Positions 7,859 to 16,662 of a DNA stretch of 64,000 nucleotides are shown in pieces. The DNA comes from Lewinellaceae bacterium. GTDB taxonomy: Bacteria > Bacteroidota > Bacteroidia > Chitinophagales > Saprospiraceae. The notes below the pieces were generated by a model that searched no databases, was not told the DNA's origin, and saw nothing but the letters and a program-made list of their open reading frames with translations. The number at the start of each line of letters is the position of its first letter. Position 1 is the stretch's first letter. The stretch is from assembly GCA_020636215.1 (NCBI GenBank), contig JACJYG010000009.1, positions 310,001-374,000 on the forward strand. The letters run 5' to 3'. The position numbers and the translations under genes were made by a program.

Positions 7859-8539
7859 ATGAATATCTTAATCGTATCGGCTACCCCCTTTGAAATAAAA
7901 CCTTTGCAGGAGTACCTGGAAAAGCACTTTATTAAAAACGGGCCATATCAGTACCAACGCGGGAAGGTCCAGGCTTCTATTCTGATCAGCGGAGTAGGCT
8001 TGCCGTTAATGGCCTATGCGCTGGGCCGGGTGCTGGGAGCAAAAGAAGTGAACCTCGCCATCAATGCGGGCATTGCCGGCGCATTTAACAGGACGTTGGA
8101 AATCGGGCAAGTGGTGCAGGTAGTTAGCGAGCGCTTTGGTGACCTGGGTGTACAGGAAGCGGATGGGCGGTTTACGGATGTACACGAAATGGGGTTGATC
8201 GAAGCCAGCCAGCCACCGTTTACGGGAGGGCGGTTGGCCAACCGTTCCGCAGAAGCATACGCTTTCCTGCCAATAGCCCATGGCCTGAGCGTCAACCGGG
8301 TGCACGGCTATCAGGCTGATATTGACGCTATCCAAAAGAAATATCCCGATGCCGACATCGAAAGCATGGAAGGCGCCGCCTTTTTCTACGCCTGCCTCTT
8401 GGAACAGATCCCCTTCCTGGAGATCCGCAGTATTTCCAATTACGTGGAGCCCCGCAACCGGGAAAACTGGAATATTCCCCTGGCTATTGAACGGCTGAAC
8501 GAAACGCTTATCCAATTAATACAATCGGTGAGTGGGTAG
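7859..8539 (+). CDS. mqnB: futalosine hydrolase
   Basis: MqnB removes hypoxanthine from futalosine in the futalosine route to menaquinone. The 226-residue protein is a nucleoside phosphorylase-fold enzyme: N-terminal MNILIVSATPFEIKPL, the glycine-rich strand NAGIAGAF, and the active-site segment DIESMEGAAFFYACL, followed by IRSISNYVEPRNRENWNI, which is typical of MqnB rather than MTA/SAH nucleosidase. No other mqn gene is seen in the window. It stands 51 bp after the PorV/PorQ-like gene and meets the sulfatase gene tail to tail. Confidence 0.9.
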   Translation: MNILIVSATPFEIKPLQEYLEKHFIKNGPYQYQRGKVQASILISGVGLPLMAYALGRVLGAKEVNLAINAGIAGAFNRTLEIGQVVQVVSERFGDLGVQEADGRFTDVHEMGLIEASQPPFTGGRLANRSAEAYAFLPIAHGLSVNRVHGYQADIDAIQKKYPDADIESMEGAAFFYACLLEQIPFLEIRSISNYVEPRNRENWNIPLAIERLNETLIQLIQSVSG

Positions 8540-8563
8540 GCTGGAAAGGCCTGCCGATTGCCC

Positions 8564-10387
8564 CTACTCCACCACCACCTCATCCACAAACAGCCAAACC
8601 TTATCGCCAGCGGCTTTATGCCAGGCCGGGGCTGTCCCTTCGTTGGTGGCGATGATCCGGATAAAGCGCGTTTTTCCCGGCGCTTCGAATGTGAATTCTT
8701 CTACAATATTAGGTTCTTCCTCCAGCTTCGGATTTCGGGCCACTGAGACCGGCTTGGAGTAGTTTTTTCCATCCTGGGAAAAGGCGGCCGAAACGCGTTT
8801 CGGAAGAAAAATATAACTGTCCAGATTTTGCAGGCAGCGGACTTTGACCGAAGCAATATCCATCACCTCCGGCAGTTCAATAACGGCTTCCATGTCTCTT
8901 TCTTCAAAACCCAGCCAGTGGCCATCCGAAAAATCAGCAGAACCGCGCTGATTGTCAATCAGCGTAGCGGCGCCCTGGGCTGCATATTTGGGATGAGGTT
9001 TGGTTTGCAGGCTAGCCTTTCCGCTACTTGCTTTATTCTGCAAAGGCGGCAACACCCGGGGAATATCTGTTGGCCGGCTGTAGGGCCATTGCAGGTAAAG
9101 CGCCTTCAATGCTTCTACTTGTTCCGGGTAGTCCGCAGCAAGGTTACGGCTTTCTGAAGGGTCCAAAATAGGATTAGACAGGAAGAGGGCGTCCTTATCG
9201 GTGTCGAGTGGATACTTGTTGCTGGGGTCCATCGGGTTTCCGATCAATTTCCAGGGGCCGCGCCGCACCGCCCATTGTACGCCTTGTTTCCAAAAGAAAG
9301 TCCGTTCCTCTGGTTTGGCATCATTAAAAAGAGGGAGCATGCTTTCGCCTTCCAGGGTAGGCAATAATGGAGCCGCATGGGTGATGTCGAGAAAGGTGGG
9401 CAACCAGTCCATAGAACTACAAGGCTCCCCTACTACTTTGCCTTTGGGGATCTGCTCCGGCCAACTGATGATAGCCGGCACCCGGATCCCACCTTCAAAC
9501 AAGGAAAATTTGGCGCCCCGGTACGGCCCGGCGTAACCGCCACCGCCAAAGGCGCGATCCTCACAGGAGTGGCCGTGGTCGGACATAAAAACGATGATGG
9601 TGTTATCCCGCAGGCCCTTTTCTTCCAGGAATTGGATCAATTGCCCGATTAGTTCGTCCTGGGTGGACAGGAAGGCGGCGTAATCCCGCCGGGGCATGGG
9701 CGTGTTTTGATAATATTGGCGCCATTTTTCAGCAGGCTGCAAGGGATAATGCGGAGCATTCATGGCAAAATAGAGAAAAAAGGGCGCCTCTGATTGCGCA
9801 GCAATGAAGGCTTTGGCCTTCTCCACCATCAGTTCCGGGAAATACTGCCCGGAAGGGAAAACCTCTGCTTCATTTTCCCACAAGTCGTGCCGGTTGGGGC
9901 CATCCCAGTAAAAGAAATGAGAATAGTTATCGATACAGCCGCCCATGTGCCCGAAGGAATAATCAAAGCCTTGCCCCAACGGCCGGGTATCTTCGGTATT
10001 CCCCAGGTGCCACTTGCCAATATGGCCGGTGGTATAACCCAAGCCTTTGAAATACTCCGCCATGGTTACCTGTTGAGACGGCATGCCGGCATGCCCGGGT
10101 TGAGAGGAGGCGTTGCCCGCCAATCCAGCTGCATGGGGATTCCTGCCGGTCAGTAGTGCTGCACGGGACGGAGAGCAGACAGGGGCGGCAACGTAGAACT
10201 GGGTAAAACGAACACCAGAGGCTGCCAGGGCATCCAGATTGGGCGTATGGAGATCGTGGGCGCCGTAACAATTCAGGTCCAGTGAACCCTGGTCATCGGT
10301 GAGAATGAAAAGGACGTTGGGCCGGCTATTTTGGGCTGTAAGGTTAAAAAAATAAAGGCTAAACAGGAGAAAAAGGCTTGGGCGCAT
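8564..10387 (-). CDS. exported sulfatase (arylsulfatase-like, family S1)
   Basis: The 607-residue protein has a signal peptide (MRPSLFLLFSLYFFNLTAQ) and the complete sulfatase core: metal-binding NVLFILTDDQGS, the formylglycine motif C-S-P-S-R with Cys71 followed by AALLTGRNPH, GKWHLGN, and FMSDHGH. The Cys must be converted to formylglycine by a separate maturase that is not in this window. The last 150 residues or so form a beta-rich domain resembling F5/8-type or fn3-associated modules, which would bind glycans. The likely job is removal of sulfate esters from algal or host polysaccharides, an inference from family and export. Confidence 0.92.
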   Translation of the reverse strand: MRPSLFLLFSLYFFNLTAQNSRPNVLFILTDDQGSLDLNCYGAHDLHTPNLDALAASGVRFTQFYVAAPVCSPSRAALLTGRNPHAAGLAGNASSQPGHAGMPSQQVTMAEYFKGLGYTTGHIGKWHLGNTEDTRPLGQGFDYSFGHMGGCIDNYSHFFYWDGPNRHDLWENEAEVFPSGQYFPELMVEKAKAFIAAQSEAPFFLYFAMNAPHYPLQPAEKWRQYYQNTPMPRRDYAAFLSTQDELIGQLIQFLEEKGLRDNTIIVFMSDHGHSCEDRAFGGGGYAGPYRGAKFSLFEGGIRVPAIISWPEQIPKGKVVGEPCSSMDWLPTFLDITHAAPLLPTLEGESMLPLFNDAKPEERTFFWKQGVQWAVRRGPWKLIGNPMDPSNKYPLDTDKDALFLSNPILDPSESRNLAADYPEQVEALKALYLQWPYSRPTDIPRVLPPLQNKASSGKASLQTKPHPKYAAQGAATLIDNQRGSADFSDGHWLGFEERDMEAVIELPEVMDIASVKVRCLQNLDSYIFLPKRVSAAFSQDGKNYSKPVSVARNPKLEEEPNIVEEFTFEAPGKTRFIRIIATNEGTAPAWHKAAGDKVWLFVDEVVVE

Positions 10388-10436
10388 GCTTTTGGATGGG
10401 AAAATACGACTTCCGTAGAAATTGACAAATGTTCTG

Positions 10437-11282
10437 CTACCGTTTGCCCTTTAGCATCCGATGTTTTCCATTGATGTCTTTCTTCAGTTCAATAGACTTA
10501 AAGCCTTTTTTTTCAACAACTTGAACTACTTCGCCTGCATTGAATTCGTTCACTTCAAAAAAAAGCTTTCCCTCAGGGCGCAAGGCGGTAAACGCAAATT
10601 CGGCAATAACCTGATAAAACAGCAATGGCCCTCCCTGATCCACAAAAAGCGCCAGGTGAGGTTCGTACCGCAATACTTGTTCCGGCATCAAGGTTGATTC
10701 TTCCCGGGGAATATAGGGTGGGTTGCTGACAATGATGTCGTAATGCCCTAAGGTTGCCCACTGCGTTTTATCCAGGATGTCTATTGGGGAAAATAACACC
10801 TCTACCCTATTCTTTTCGGCATTTTCGCGGGCCAACTCCAGGGCATCGGCACTAATGTCCACCGATTCAACCTGCCAAAAGAGCCGGTGTTTTTTAAGTG
10901 TGACGGGAATGCAGCCACTTCCGGCGCCAATGTCCAGTATCCTCAATGGCGCTTTCCCATTCTCTTCCAATATCCAGTGAACCAGCTCCTCTGTCTCCTG
11001 CCGGGGAATCAGCACCCGCTCGTCGACTTTGAATTTCAAACCGTAAAAATCCGCCATACCCAGCACATACTGAACGGGCTCCTGTTGCAACAAACGGCCT
11101 GAAATGGCATCCAAAAGCTCCATCTGCCCGGGATTGAGTTTGTCCTGCCGATTCAGATTTCGGATGCCGAGCGCATCTTCAAAGACGATGCGGGCGACAG
11201 ATGCTGCTTCTCCCGGCTCGTAAACACTACTAAGCTTACTGATCAGTTGCCGATAAGCCGCTTCTATGGGCAAATCCGTCAC
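10437..11282 (-). CDS. prmC: peptide chain release factor N5-glutamine methyltransferase, GTG start
   Basis: PrmC (HemK) methylates the Gln of the GGQ motif in release factors RF1 and RF2. The 281 residues show the N-terminal helical domain, then the SAM-binding motif ILDIGAGSGCIPVTL and the hallmark NPPY (near residue 187, in IVSNPPYIPREE). The start codon is GTG and overlaps the stop of nspC in the four bases GTGA (11279-11282), so the two are probably translationally coupled. The pairing of a housekeeping methyltransferase with polyamine synthesis is a matter of operon structure only. Confidence 0.93.
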   Translation of the reverse strand: MTDLPIEAAYRQLISKLSSVYEPGEAASVARIVFEDALGIRNLNRQDKLNPGQMELLDAISGRLLQQEPVQYVLGMADFYGLKFKVDERVLIPRQETEELVHWILEENGKAPLRILDIGAGSGCIPVTLKKHRLFWQVESVDISADALELARENAEKNRVEVLFSPIDILDKTQWATLGHYDIIVSNPPYIPREESTLMPEQVLRYEPHLALFVDQGGPLLFYQVIAEFAFTALRPEGKLFFEVNEFNAGEVVQVVEKKGFKSIELKKDINGKHRMLKGKR

Positions 11283-12418
11283 GACAACCTCCCTTTGAAG
11301 TCTTCATAAGCAAATTGCCGGACCACTTCCAAGGTGTTATCTTCCTTCCAGATGCAGATGTTGGGGTGTTTGACCCCATTGAAAGTTGACGTTTTTACCA
11401 TGGTGTAATGGATCATGTCCTTAAATACAATCTGGCTGCCCACCTCCAGGGGGTGGTCAAAAGAATATTCCGACATGTAGTCGCCTGCCAGGCAACTCAC
11501 CCCACCGATGCGATAGGCCGGTTGCCCGGACACAGGGTCAGAGGAGGCTCCCAGAATGCGGGGGCGATAGGGCATTTCCAGGGTGTCCGGCATATGAGCC
11601 GTGAAGGATACATCCACAATAGCCGTTTTCACCCCCCGGTTCTCTACGATATCCAATACTGTCGACACCAAATCCCCGGTTTCCCAGGCGATGGCGCTGC
11701 CGGGCTCCAGAATGACTTCCAGGCCATATTTTTCGCGAAAGCGTTGCAGTAAGCCAATCAAGTGTTCGGTATCATAGCCTTTCCGGGTCATGAGGTGGCC
11801 GCCACCAAAGTTCACCCATTTCAGTTGTGGGAAGAAACGGCTGAAGTGTTGTTCAAAAGCAATCAGCACCTTTTCCAGGTCGTAAGAAGAGGATTCGCAA
11901 AGGATATGAAAATGCAGGCCTTCAATACCATCGGGCAAGGTATCCCCCAGATTATCGGGCGCTTCGCCGAGCCGGGAGCCCTTTGCCGCGGGATTGTAGA
12001 GGTCCACTTCCACTTCCGAATACTCCGGATTGACCCGAAGGCCGGCGGAGATTGGATGCGGAGCAGCTTTCAACTGCTCCTTAAAACGGTGGTACTGACT
12101 CAGGGAATTAAACGTGATGTGGCTGCTATACCCCATGATCTCCTCAAATTCATCAGGAAGATAGGCCGGTGAATAAGTGTGCGCCAGCACTCCCATTTCT
12201 TCAAAAATAAGCCGGGCTTCATGCAAAGAACTGGCCGTAGCCCCTTTGAGATAACGGCCCACCATCGGGAATACCCTCCACATGGCAAAACCTTTCAGGG
12301 CCAGGATAATAGATACCCCTGCCCTTTCCTGCACTCCTTTGATGAGTTCCAGGTTTTGTCGCAGGAGTTCTTCTTCCAGGACGAAGCTGGGGGAGGGTAT
12401 TTGGTTATAATCGATCAT
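11279..12418 (-). CDS. nspC: carboxynorspermidine/carboxyspermidine decarboxylase
   Basis: NspC decarboxylates carboxynorspermidine or carboxyspermidine, the last step of the alternative spermidine route. It is a PLP enzyme of the alanine racemase/ornithine decarboxylase fold III; the PLP lysine is Lys42 in LALKGFAMW. Further signatures are HFHILCESSSYDLEKVL, WVNFGGGHLMTRKGYD and LEPGSAIAWETGDL. The start at 12418 (MIDYNQIPSPSFVL) is preferred; the upstream 27 codons only translate the octamer repeat. It follows the CANSDH gene by 110 bp and overlaps prmC by 4 bp. Confidence 0.93.
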   Translation of the reverse strand: MIDYNQIPSPSFVLEEELLRQNLELIKGVQERAGVSIILALKGFAMWRVFPMVGRYLKGATASSLHEARLIFEEMGVLAHTYSPAYLPDEFEEIMGYSSHITFNSLSQYHRFKEQLKAAPHPISAGLRVNPEYSEVEVDLYNPAAKGSRLGEAPDNLGDTLPDGIEGLHFHILCESSSYDLEKVLIAFEQHFSRFFPQLKWVNFGGGHLMTRKGYDTEHLIGLLQRFREKYGLEVILEPGSAIAWETGDLVSTVLDIVENRGVKTAIVDVSFTAHMPDTLEMPYRPRILGASSDPVSGQPAYRIGGVSCLAGDYMSEYSFDHPLEVGSQIVFKDMIHYTMVKTSTFNGVKHPNICIWKEDNTLEVVRQFAYEDFKGRLS

Positions 12419-12446
12419 GCTTTGTATTTCAGGGCAATTTACATTT

Positions 12447-12528
12447 AAGGAGTGAGTGTTTGGGTGTTTGGGTGTTTGGGTTCCCGGAGCCACAAACACT
12501 CACTTCCCAAACACTCAAACACACTCCT
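12447..12528. repeat. 8-bp-period intergenic repeat with inverted halves
   Basis: The plus strand carries three TGTTTGGG units at 12457-12480, and after a short loop the complementary units TCCCAAAC, ACTCAAAC and ACACTCCT at 12105-series phase (12505-12528). The outer ends AAGGAGTG and its complement also pair. The hairpin fills almost the whole space between the CANSDH stop and nspC, so the transcript of the two-gene polyamine unit would carry it. It may slow RNA decay or set the ratio of the two enzymes; this is inference. Confidence 0.8.
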
Positions 12529-13737
12529 TCAGTCCATTTCCAGGTCGATATCGACCTGTTCGTGCCAGGGCAGGCCCATGGGGCCGAGTTCGTCGAGGAA
12601 GGGGTCTGGGTTGAGCTCTTCGACATTGAAGACGCCTTTGCCTGCCCATTGGCCGGTGAGCATCATCCGGGCGCCGAGAGCCGCAGGTACGCCAGTGGTG
12701 AAGGAAACACCCTGTGCGCCCGTTTCTCTATACGCGGCCTGGTGGCTACAGTTATTCCAGATGTAGTAGGTGCGCGGCTTCCCATCTTTAATGCCGCTGA
12801 TTCTGCAGCCAATACTGGTCTGGCCGGTATAATTCTCTCCCAGTTCGCCGGGGTCGGGCAAAACGGCTTTGAGGAATTCCAACGGTATAACATCCATGCC
12901 TTTGTACTTGACCGGCTCAATGCCCGCCATACCGATATTCTGGATCACACGAAGGTGCGTGAGGTATTCGTCGCCAAAGGTCATCCAGAAACGGGCGCGC
13001 TTGATTGAAGGGTAGTTCTTAACCAACGATTCCAGTTCTTCATGGTAGATGAGGTAGGATTTCTTGGGGCCGATATCCGGATAGTTGATCATTTTGCTGA
13101 TCTCGTGGGGTTCCGTTTCCACCCATTGGCCGTTTTCGTAGTAGCGGCCTTTCTGGGTAATCTCCCGGATGTTGATCTCCGGGTTGAAGTTAGTGGCAAA
13201 AGCTTTGCCGTGGTCGCCCGCATTGGCGTCAATGATATCCAGGTAGTGGATCTCATCAAAGAAATGTTTGGCGGCGCGGGCGGTGAAAACGCCGGTCACG
13301 CCAGGGTCGAAGCCACAGCCCAGCACGGCGAGCAGGCCTTTTTCACGGAACCTGTCCTGGTAGGCCCATTGCCAACTATATTCGAATTTAGCGACCTCTT
13401 TGGGTTCGTAATTGGCCGTATCCAGATAGTGTACACCAGTTTCCAGACAGGCGTCCATGATGGTAAGGTCCTGGTAGGGCAAGGCGACATTAATGACCAT
13501 GGCCGGTTGGAAAGCGTTGATGAGCTGCACCAGTTCGGGCACCATATCCGCGTCCACCCGGGCGGTAGATATTTTCTCATGGCCGGTATCCCGCCTGACG
13601 TCTGCGGCGATTACGTCGCATTTGGATTGGGTACGGCTGGCCAATAGTATCTCGGAAAAAACTTTAGGCTGCTGGGCGCATTTATAGGTGACAACGCGGC
13701 CTACGCCCCCGGCGCCGATGATCATGACTTTAGACAT
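12529..13737 (-). CDS. carboxynorspermidine synthase (saccharopine dehydrogenase family)
   Basis: The 402-residue protein begins with the Rossmann motif MSKVMIIGAGGVGRVVTYKC and has the family segments VINVALPYQDLTIMDACLETGVHYLDTANYE and LAVLGCGFDPGVTGVF. In this setting, directly upstream of nspC, it is the NADPH-dependent enzyme (CANSDH) that condenses aspartate semialdehyde with putrescine or diaminopropane. It replaces the usual SpeE route to spermidine. The C-terminal half (YYIWNNCSHQAAYRETGAQGVSFTTG) agrees with the CANSDH branch rather than with lysine-pathway dehydrogenases. Confidence 0.9.
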   Translation of the reverse strand: MSKVMIIGAGGVGRVVTYKCAQQPKVFSEILLASRTQSKCDVIAADVRRDTGHEKISTARVDADMVPELVQLINAFQPAMVINVALPYQDLTIMDACLETGVHYLDTANYEPKEVAKFEYSWQWAYQDRFREKGLLAVLGCGFDPGVTGVFTARAAKHFFDEIHYLDIIDANAGDHGKAFATNFNPEINIREITQKGRYYENGQWVETEPHEISKMINYPDIGPKKSYLIYHEELESLVKNYPSIKRARFWMTFGDEYLTHLRVIQNIGMAGIEPVKYKGMDVIPLEFLKAVLPDPGELGENYTGQTSIGCRISGIKDGKPRTYYIWNNCSHQAAYRETGAQGVSFTTGVPAALGARMMLTGQWAGKGVFNVEELNPDPFLDELGPMGLPWHEQVDIDLEMD

Positions 13738-13775
13738 AGCAGTGATCAGGTTTTATGTGGTTGCAAAATGTCAGG

Positions 13776-13783
13776 CAAAAGTA
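13776..13783 (-). promoter_or_regulatory. candidate -7 promoter box of the polyamine unit (TACTTTTG)
   Basis: TACTTTTG on the minus strand matches TAnnTTTG and lies 38 bp upstream of the carboxynorspermidine synthase ATG. No clear -33 box was found. It would drive CANSDH, nspC and prmC. Confidence 0.45.
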
Positions 13784-13854
13784 GTGATTTTAGTAAACTG
13801 AACCAGAAGAACTTGTTATTGTTGTGACATCAGCCGTCTATCAAAGGTTCTCAG

Positions 13855-15051
13855 ATGTTATTTGATTTCAACGTATATAGTAGTCTATTGCTGCCGCCTG
13901 TCATTCAGGGCCTGTTGTTCAGCATTTTATTGCTAATCAGAGGTTTCCGGGAAGACAAGTTATCCGACTATCTGCTTTCGGCGCTGCTATTTCTGTTCAT
14001 GATCCGGGTTTCCGGCTGGATGCTGGGCTTCGCCGGCTGGTATGATTCCCATGACTGGCATTCCACCTTTATGTTTTACTTTCCTTTTACCCATTGGTAC
14101 GCATTTGGGCCGCTGATGTATTTTTATTTCCGCAGCCTGGCCAATTCGGAATTCCGGTTTCAAAAGAAGGATTTCCTGCACTTTATTCCAGCCTTCATCT
14201 GGGTGGCATTCTTTCTGTATGCTTTCCTAATGGATGTGGTTTGGCGGCACTGGATCAATGGCATCGCCTTCACCGATCATTTCGGCACGAAGGGCCCATT
14301 GGGACAATTGAACGGCATGTGGCTCGATGACATTTTTGACTACCTTGCTCTGCCTACGCTGTTGGCTTATGTTATTCTTACTATTCGGCAATACTTTCAA
14401 TACCGGCGATATATCCTCGAGCACTTCTCAGATACGGATGATATCGATCTGAATTGGCTGCGTAATTTGTTGTACGCCTTTCTCCTTTCGATCGCGATCT
14501 GGATAGGCTTTCTATTAGCCAGCATTTGGGGTCAGGAAGGCTTATCCTATGTGGAACTCTGGTACTCTCACCTGGCCTGGGGCATCATTATTTATTACCT
14601 CAGTATCGCGGGTTATTTGACGCACATCCCGGAAAGATTTCCACTCTACTTCAACCCGAAAGCCGAAACCGCCCAAGCGACCGAAGCAAAAGAAGAAAGT
14701 GAGGAGTTGGAAAAGCTCAAAGCCCTAATTCTTAAATGGATGGAAACGGAACGCCCCTACCTCGAACCAGACCTGACCCTCAATGCGCTGGCCGCTCAAA
14801 TGCAATTGCCGGCCACTACCCTTTCCCGCACCATTAATAACGGCCTGGGGAAAAACTTCAATGATTTCGTCAATGAGTACCGGGTGGAGGAGGTGAAGTT
14901 CAAGATCCGTTCGGCGGAATATGAACACTTATCGCTACTTGGTTTAGCTTTCGAAAGCGGATTCAGCAGTAAGGCTACTTTTAACCGGGCTTTCAAAAAA
15001 TTGAGTGGGCAGTCTCCTTCCGAATATCAGAAGGCTCACAAAGCGAGATAA
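13855..15051 (+). CDS. membrane-anchored AraC-family transcriptional regulator
   Basis: The 398-residue protein has an N-terminal membrane domain of about seven helices (to about residue 270), including LLLPPVIQGLLFSILLLIRG and LAWGIIIYYLSIAGYL. An acidic linker rich in Glu follows. The C-terminal hundred residues are an AraC-type double helix-turn-helix: LTLNALAAQMQLPATTLSRTIN and LGLAFESGFSSKATFNRAFKKLSGQSPSEY. The likely role is one-component sensing at the inner membrane with direct control of nearby genes. No ligand or target is evident; the divergent polyamine unit and the facing hydrolase gene are the closest candidates. Confidence 0.88.
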   Translation: MLFDFNVYSSLLLPPVIQGLLFSILLLIRGFREDKLSDYLLSALLFLFMIRVSGWMLGFAGWYDSHDWHSTFMFYFPFTHWYAFGPLMYFYFRSLANSEFRFQKKDFLHFIPAFIWVAFFLYAFLMDVVWRHWINGIAFTDHFGTKGPLGQLNGMWLDDIFDYLALPTLLAYVILTIRQYFQYRRYILEHFSDTDDIDLNWLRNLLYAFLLSIAIWIGFLLASIWGQEGLSYVELWYSHLAWGIIIYYLSIAGYLTHIPERFPLYFNPKAETAQATEAKEESEELEKLKALILKWMETERPYLEPDLTLNALAAQMQLPATTLSRTINNGLGKNFNDFVNEYRVEEVKFKIRSAEYEHLSLLGLAFESGFSSKATFNRAFKKLSGQSPSEYQKAHKAR

Positions 15052-15054
15052 TGC

Positions 15055-15879
15055 TTACAAGCGTTCTTTGCCCTGCTCCTTCCGAAGGAATTCCATATTC
15101 TCCCGGTGGGGCCCTTCCAGTCCCCGGCGATGCGGGTAACGCTGCCAAAGCAGATCTTCCGGGAAAGGTTTGCCTGTTTCCACGGCAGTTTTGAGCTTGT
15201 CGATGTATTCCAGTGATTCCTGCCAACGCCGCAGCATTTCGATCCTGTCGCCGGTAGCGTCACCGTGGCCGGGGATGAGCAGGGCCGACTGGTATTCGTC
15301 GATAATGTACCGGGCTTTTTCCAGCGTTTTCTCATAAGCCGAACTGCTGTAGCTGATGAAAGGGAATTCCATATTACTCAGGTAATCGCCGGCGATCCAA
15401 GTAGCCGTATTTTCCACCAGCGTAAAAAGGCCGTCAGCAGTATGTCCGGGAGAGCGCCAGAACCGGAGGCGTACGCCTTCCAATTCCAATACCTGTCCGT
15501 CTTCTGATATTTCAATATCAACCTTTGGATATTCAATATCGTAATCCCGATCGAGATAGTATTCTTCATCAAATTTATGGATCTGCTCCAAAATTTTCTC
15601 TTTTTGGGGCTGCCGGACAAAAGCCCGGGAGGCAATCACAGTGGCATCCGGAAATGCTTTCCATCCCAGAATATGGTCATAATCTGAATGGGTAAACAAC
15701 AAGTAAAGCGGCCGCCCCTGCCGGGTTTCCTGAACGAACTGCCGAATTCGGTAAACTTCTCGAGGTAACCAGTTGGGATCTACAAGCAGCAACATTTCCG
15801 GCGTTTGCACCAGGGTACAGGTAGTGCGGTACAAAGCGCTTTCAAAGATGCAGATCTGAGGAGTTTTGTATTGGATCAT
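15055..15879 (-). CDS. metallo-beta-lactamase-fold hydrolase
   Basis: The 274-residue protein has the metal-binding motif THSDYDH (a variant of HxHxDH with Ser in place of the first histidine-flanking residue pattern), the second histidine in SPGHTADG, the Asp in IAGDYLSN and the last histidine in IPGHGD. This fits a dinuclear zinc or iron hydrolase of the MBL superfamily. There is no signal peptide. The stop lies 4 bp from the AraC gene stop, tail to tail. The substrate is not predictable from this sequence. Confidence 0.85.
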   Translation of the reverse strand: MIQYKTPQICIFESALYRTTCTLVQTPEMLLLVDPNWLPREVYRIRQFVQETRQGRPLYLLFTHSDYDHILGWKAFPDATVIASRAFVRQPQKEKILEQIHKFDEEYYLDRDYDIEYPKVDIEISEDGQVLELEGVRLRFWRSPGHTADGLFTLVENTATWIAGDYLSNMEFPFISYSSSAYEKTLEKARYIIDEYQSALLIPGHGDATGDRIEMLRRWQESLEYIDKLKTAVETGKPFPEDLLWQRYPHRRGLEGPHRENMEFLRKEQGKERL

Positions 15880-15961
15880 GAGGACGGTTAATGGTTAAAT
15901 GGTTGTATTGTTGAATAGCTGGCATTGGGGATTGTGGGACTGTTCAAAGTTTCTGCGGTGC

Positions 15962-16545
15962 TTTCGCGTAAGGCGAGGCCTACTTCTCACAGGCTGCTGC
16001 TTCTTAAGCGAGCGCCGCTATCGCAGCCCTGTTTCCAAGCGTAGCCCTTGGTGGTTAGGAATTTCCCCTGGGGCCTTGTGTATTACCTTTTTCTGCTTCG
16101 CTTCGAGGAAGCTCTTCGCCCTTTTTTACTCGCTGCCATTTTGTTGTTTTTAATGGTGCTCGTGAATCTCCTCCGTCGATTTGAAGCGCAAAAAAGGGCC
16201 AAACCTGTCCCGTACCGGCAGGTCGGGAAAACGCCGGAAAATCCTTATGCGGCGACTCAACCCATAGGTGCTTCGGATACGGAGCTCAATCGGATACCCT
16301 TATGGTTCCGTTTTGCCCTTTTTCAAGGTGCTGTGCCGGTTTCAGTGCTGGGGCTTAAGTACCGGCCCTTCGCCAAAAGTACCGGATTCCATAGCTCTTA
16401 TCTGTTGCCTGCTTTTGGGATGAAACCGCCAAGGCACATTTTCTGCCCTCCAGTGCAGGAAACAGCCTTTTCTTCTAGGCCTTTGCCACGGGCTGCTTCG
16501 TGGATGGGAAAAGGGCGTTTGTGGCCGCTAAGGATTTATCCATTG
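15962..16545 (+). repeat. left arm of a degenerate 1.2-kb palindrome
   Basis: This arm is the inverted, diverged counterpart of 16575-17127. Matching anchors, left against the reverse complement of the right, are: 15962-15971 with 17118-17127 (exact over ten bases), 16128-16185 with 16940-16998 (about three quarters identical), 16191-16216 with 16878-16901 (nearly exact), and 16505-16529 with 16590-16614 (22 of 25). The midpoints of these pairs all fall between 16544 and 16563, so the symmetry holds along the whole arm with small insertions and deletions. Confidence 0.8.
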
Positions 16546-16662
16546 GCTCTGAGGCGCTACCCGGCGATTGCCAGGATTGGGGCAGCCAAAGCGGCCTTAA
16601 ACACCCTTTTCCCACACTACCTTCCTGACAAGGGCCGGATCCGAACCAAAATCGGCCGGTAA
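16048..16662 (+). other. doubtful 204-codon reading frame within the palindrome
   Basis: An ATG-started frame runs through the left arm and across the centre. Its first part reads as a short hydrophobic segment followed by a basic stretch (FLLAAILLFLMVLVNLLRRF, then EAQKRAKP); the remainder is low in acidic residues and unlike a folded protein. The right arm, read on the minus strand, shows the same peptide core N-L-L-R-R-F-E but with an in-frame TAG just upstream and a frame shift. This is best seen as the remnant of a small gene carried by the repeated element, not as a working 204-residue protein. Confidence 0.35.
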
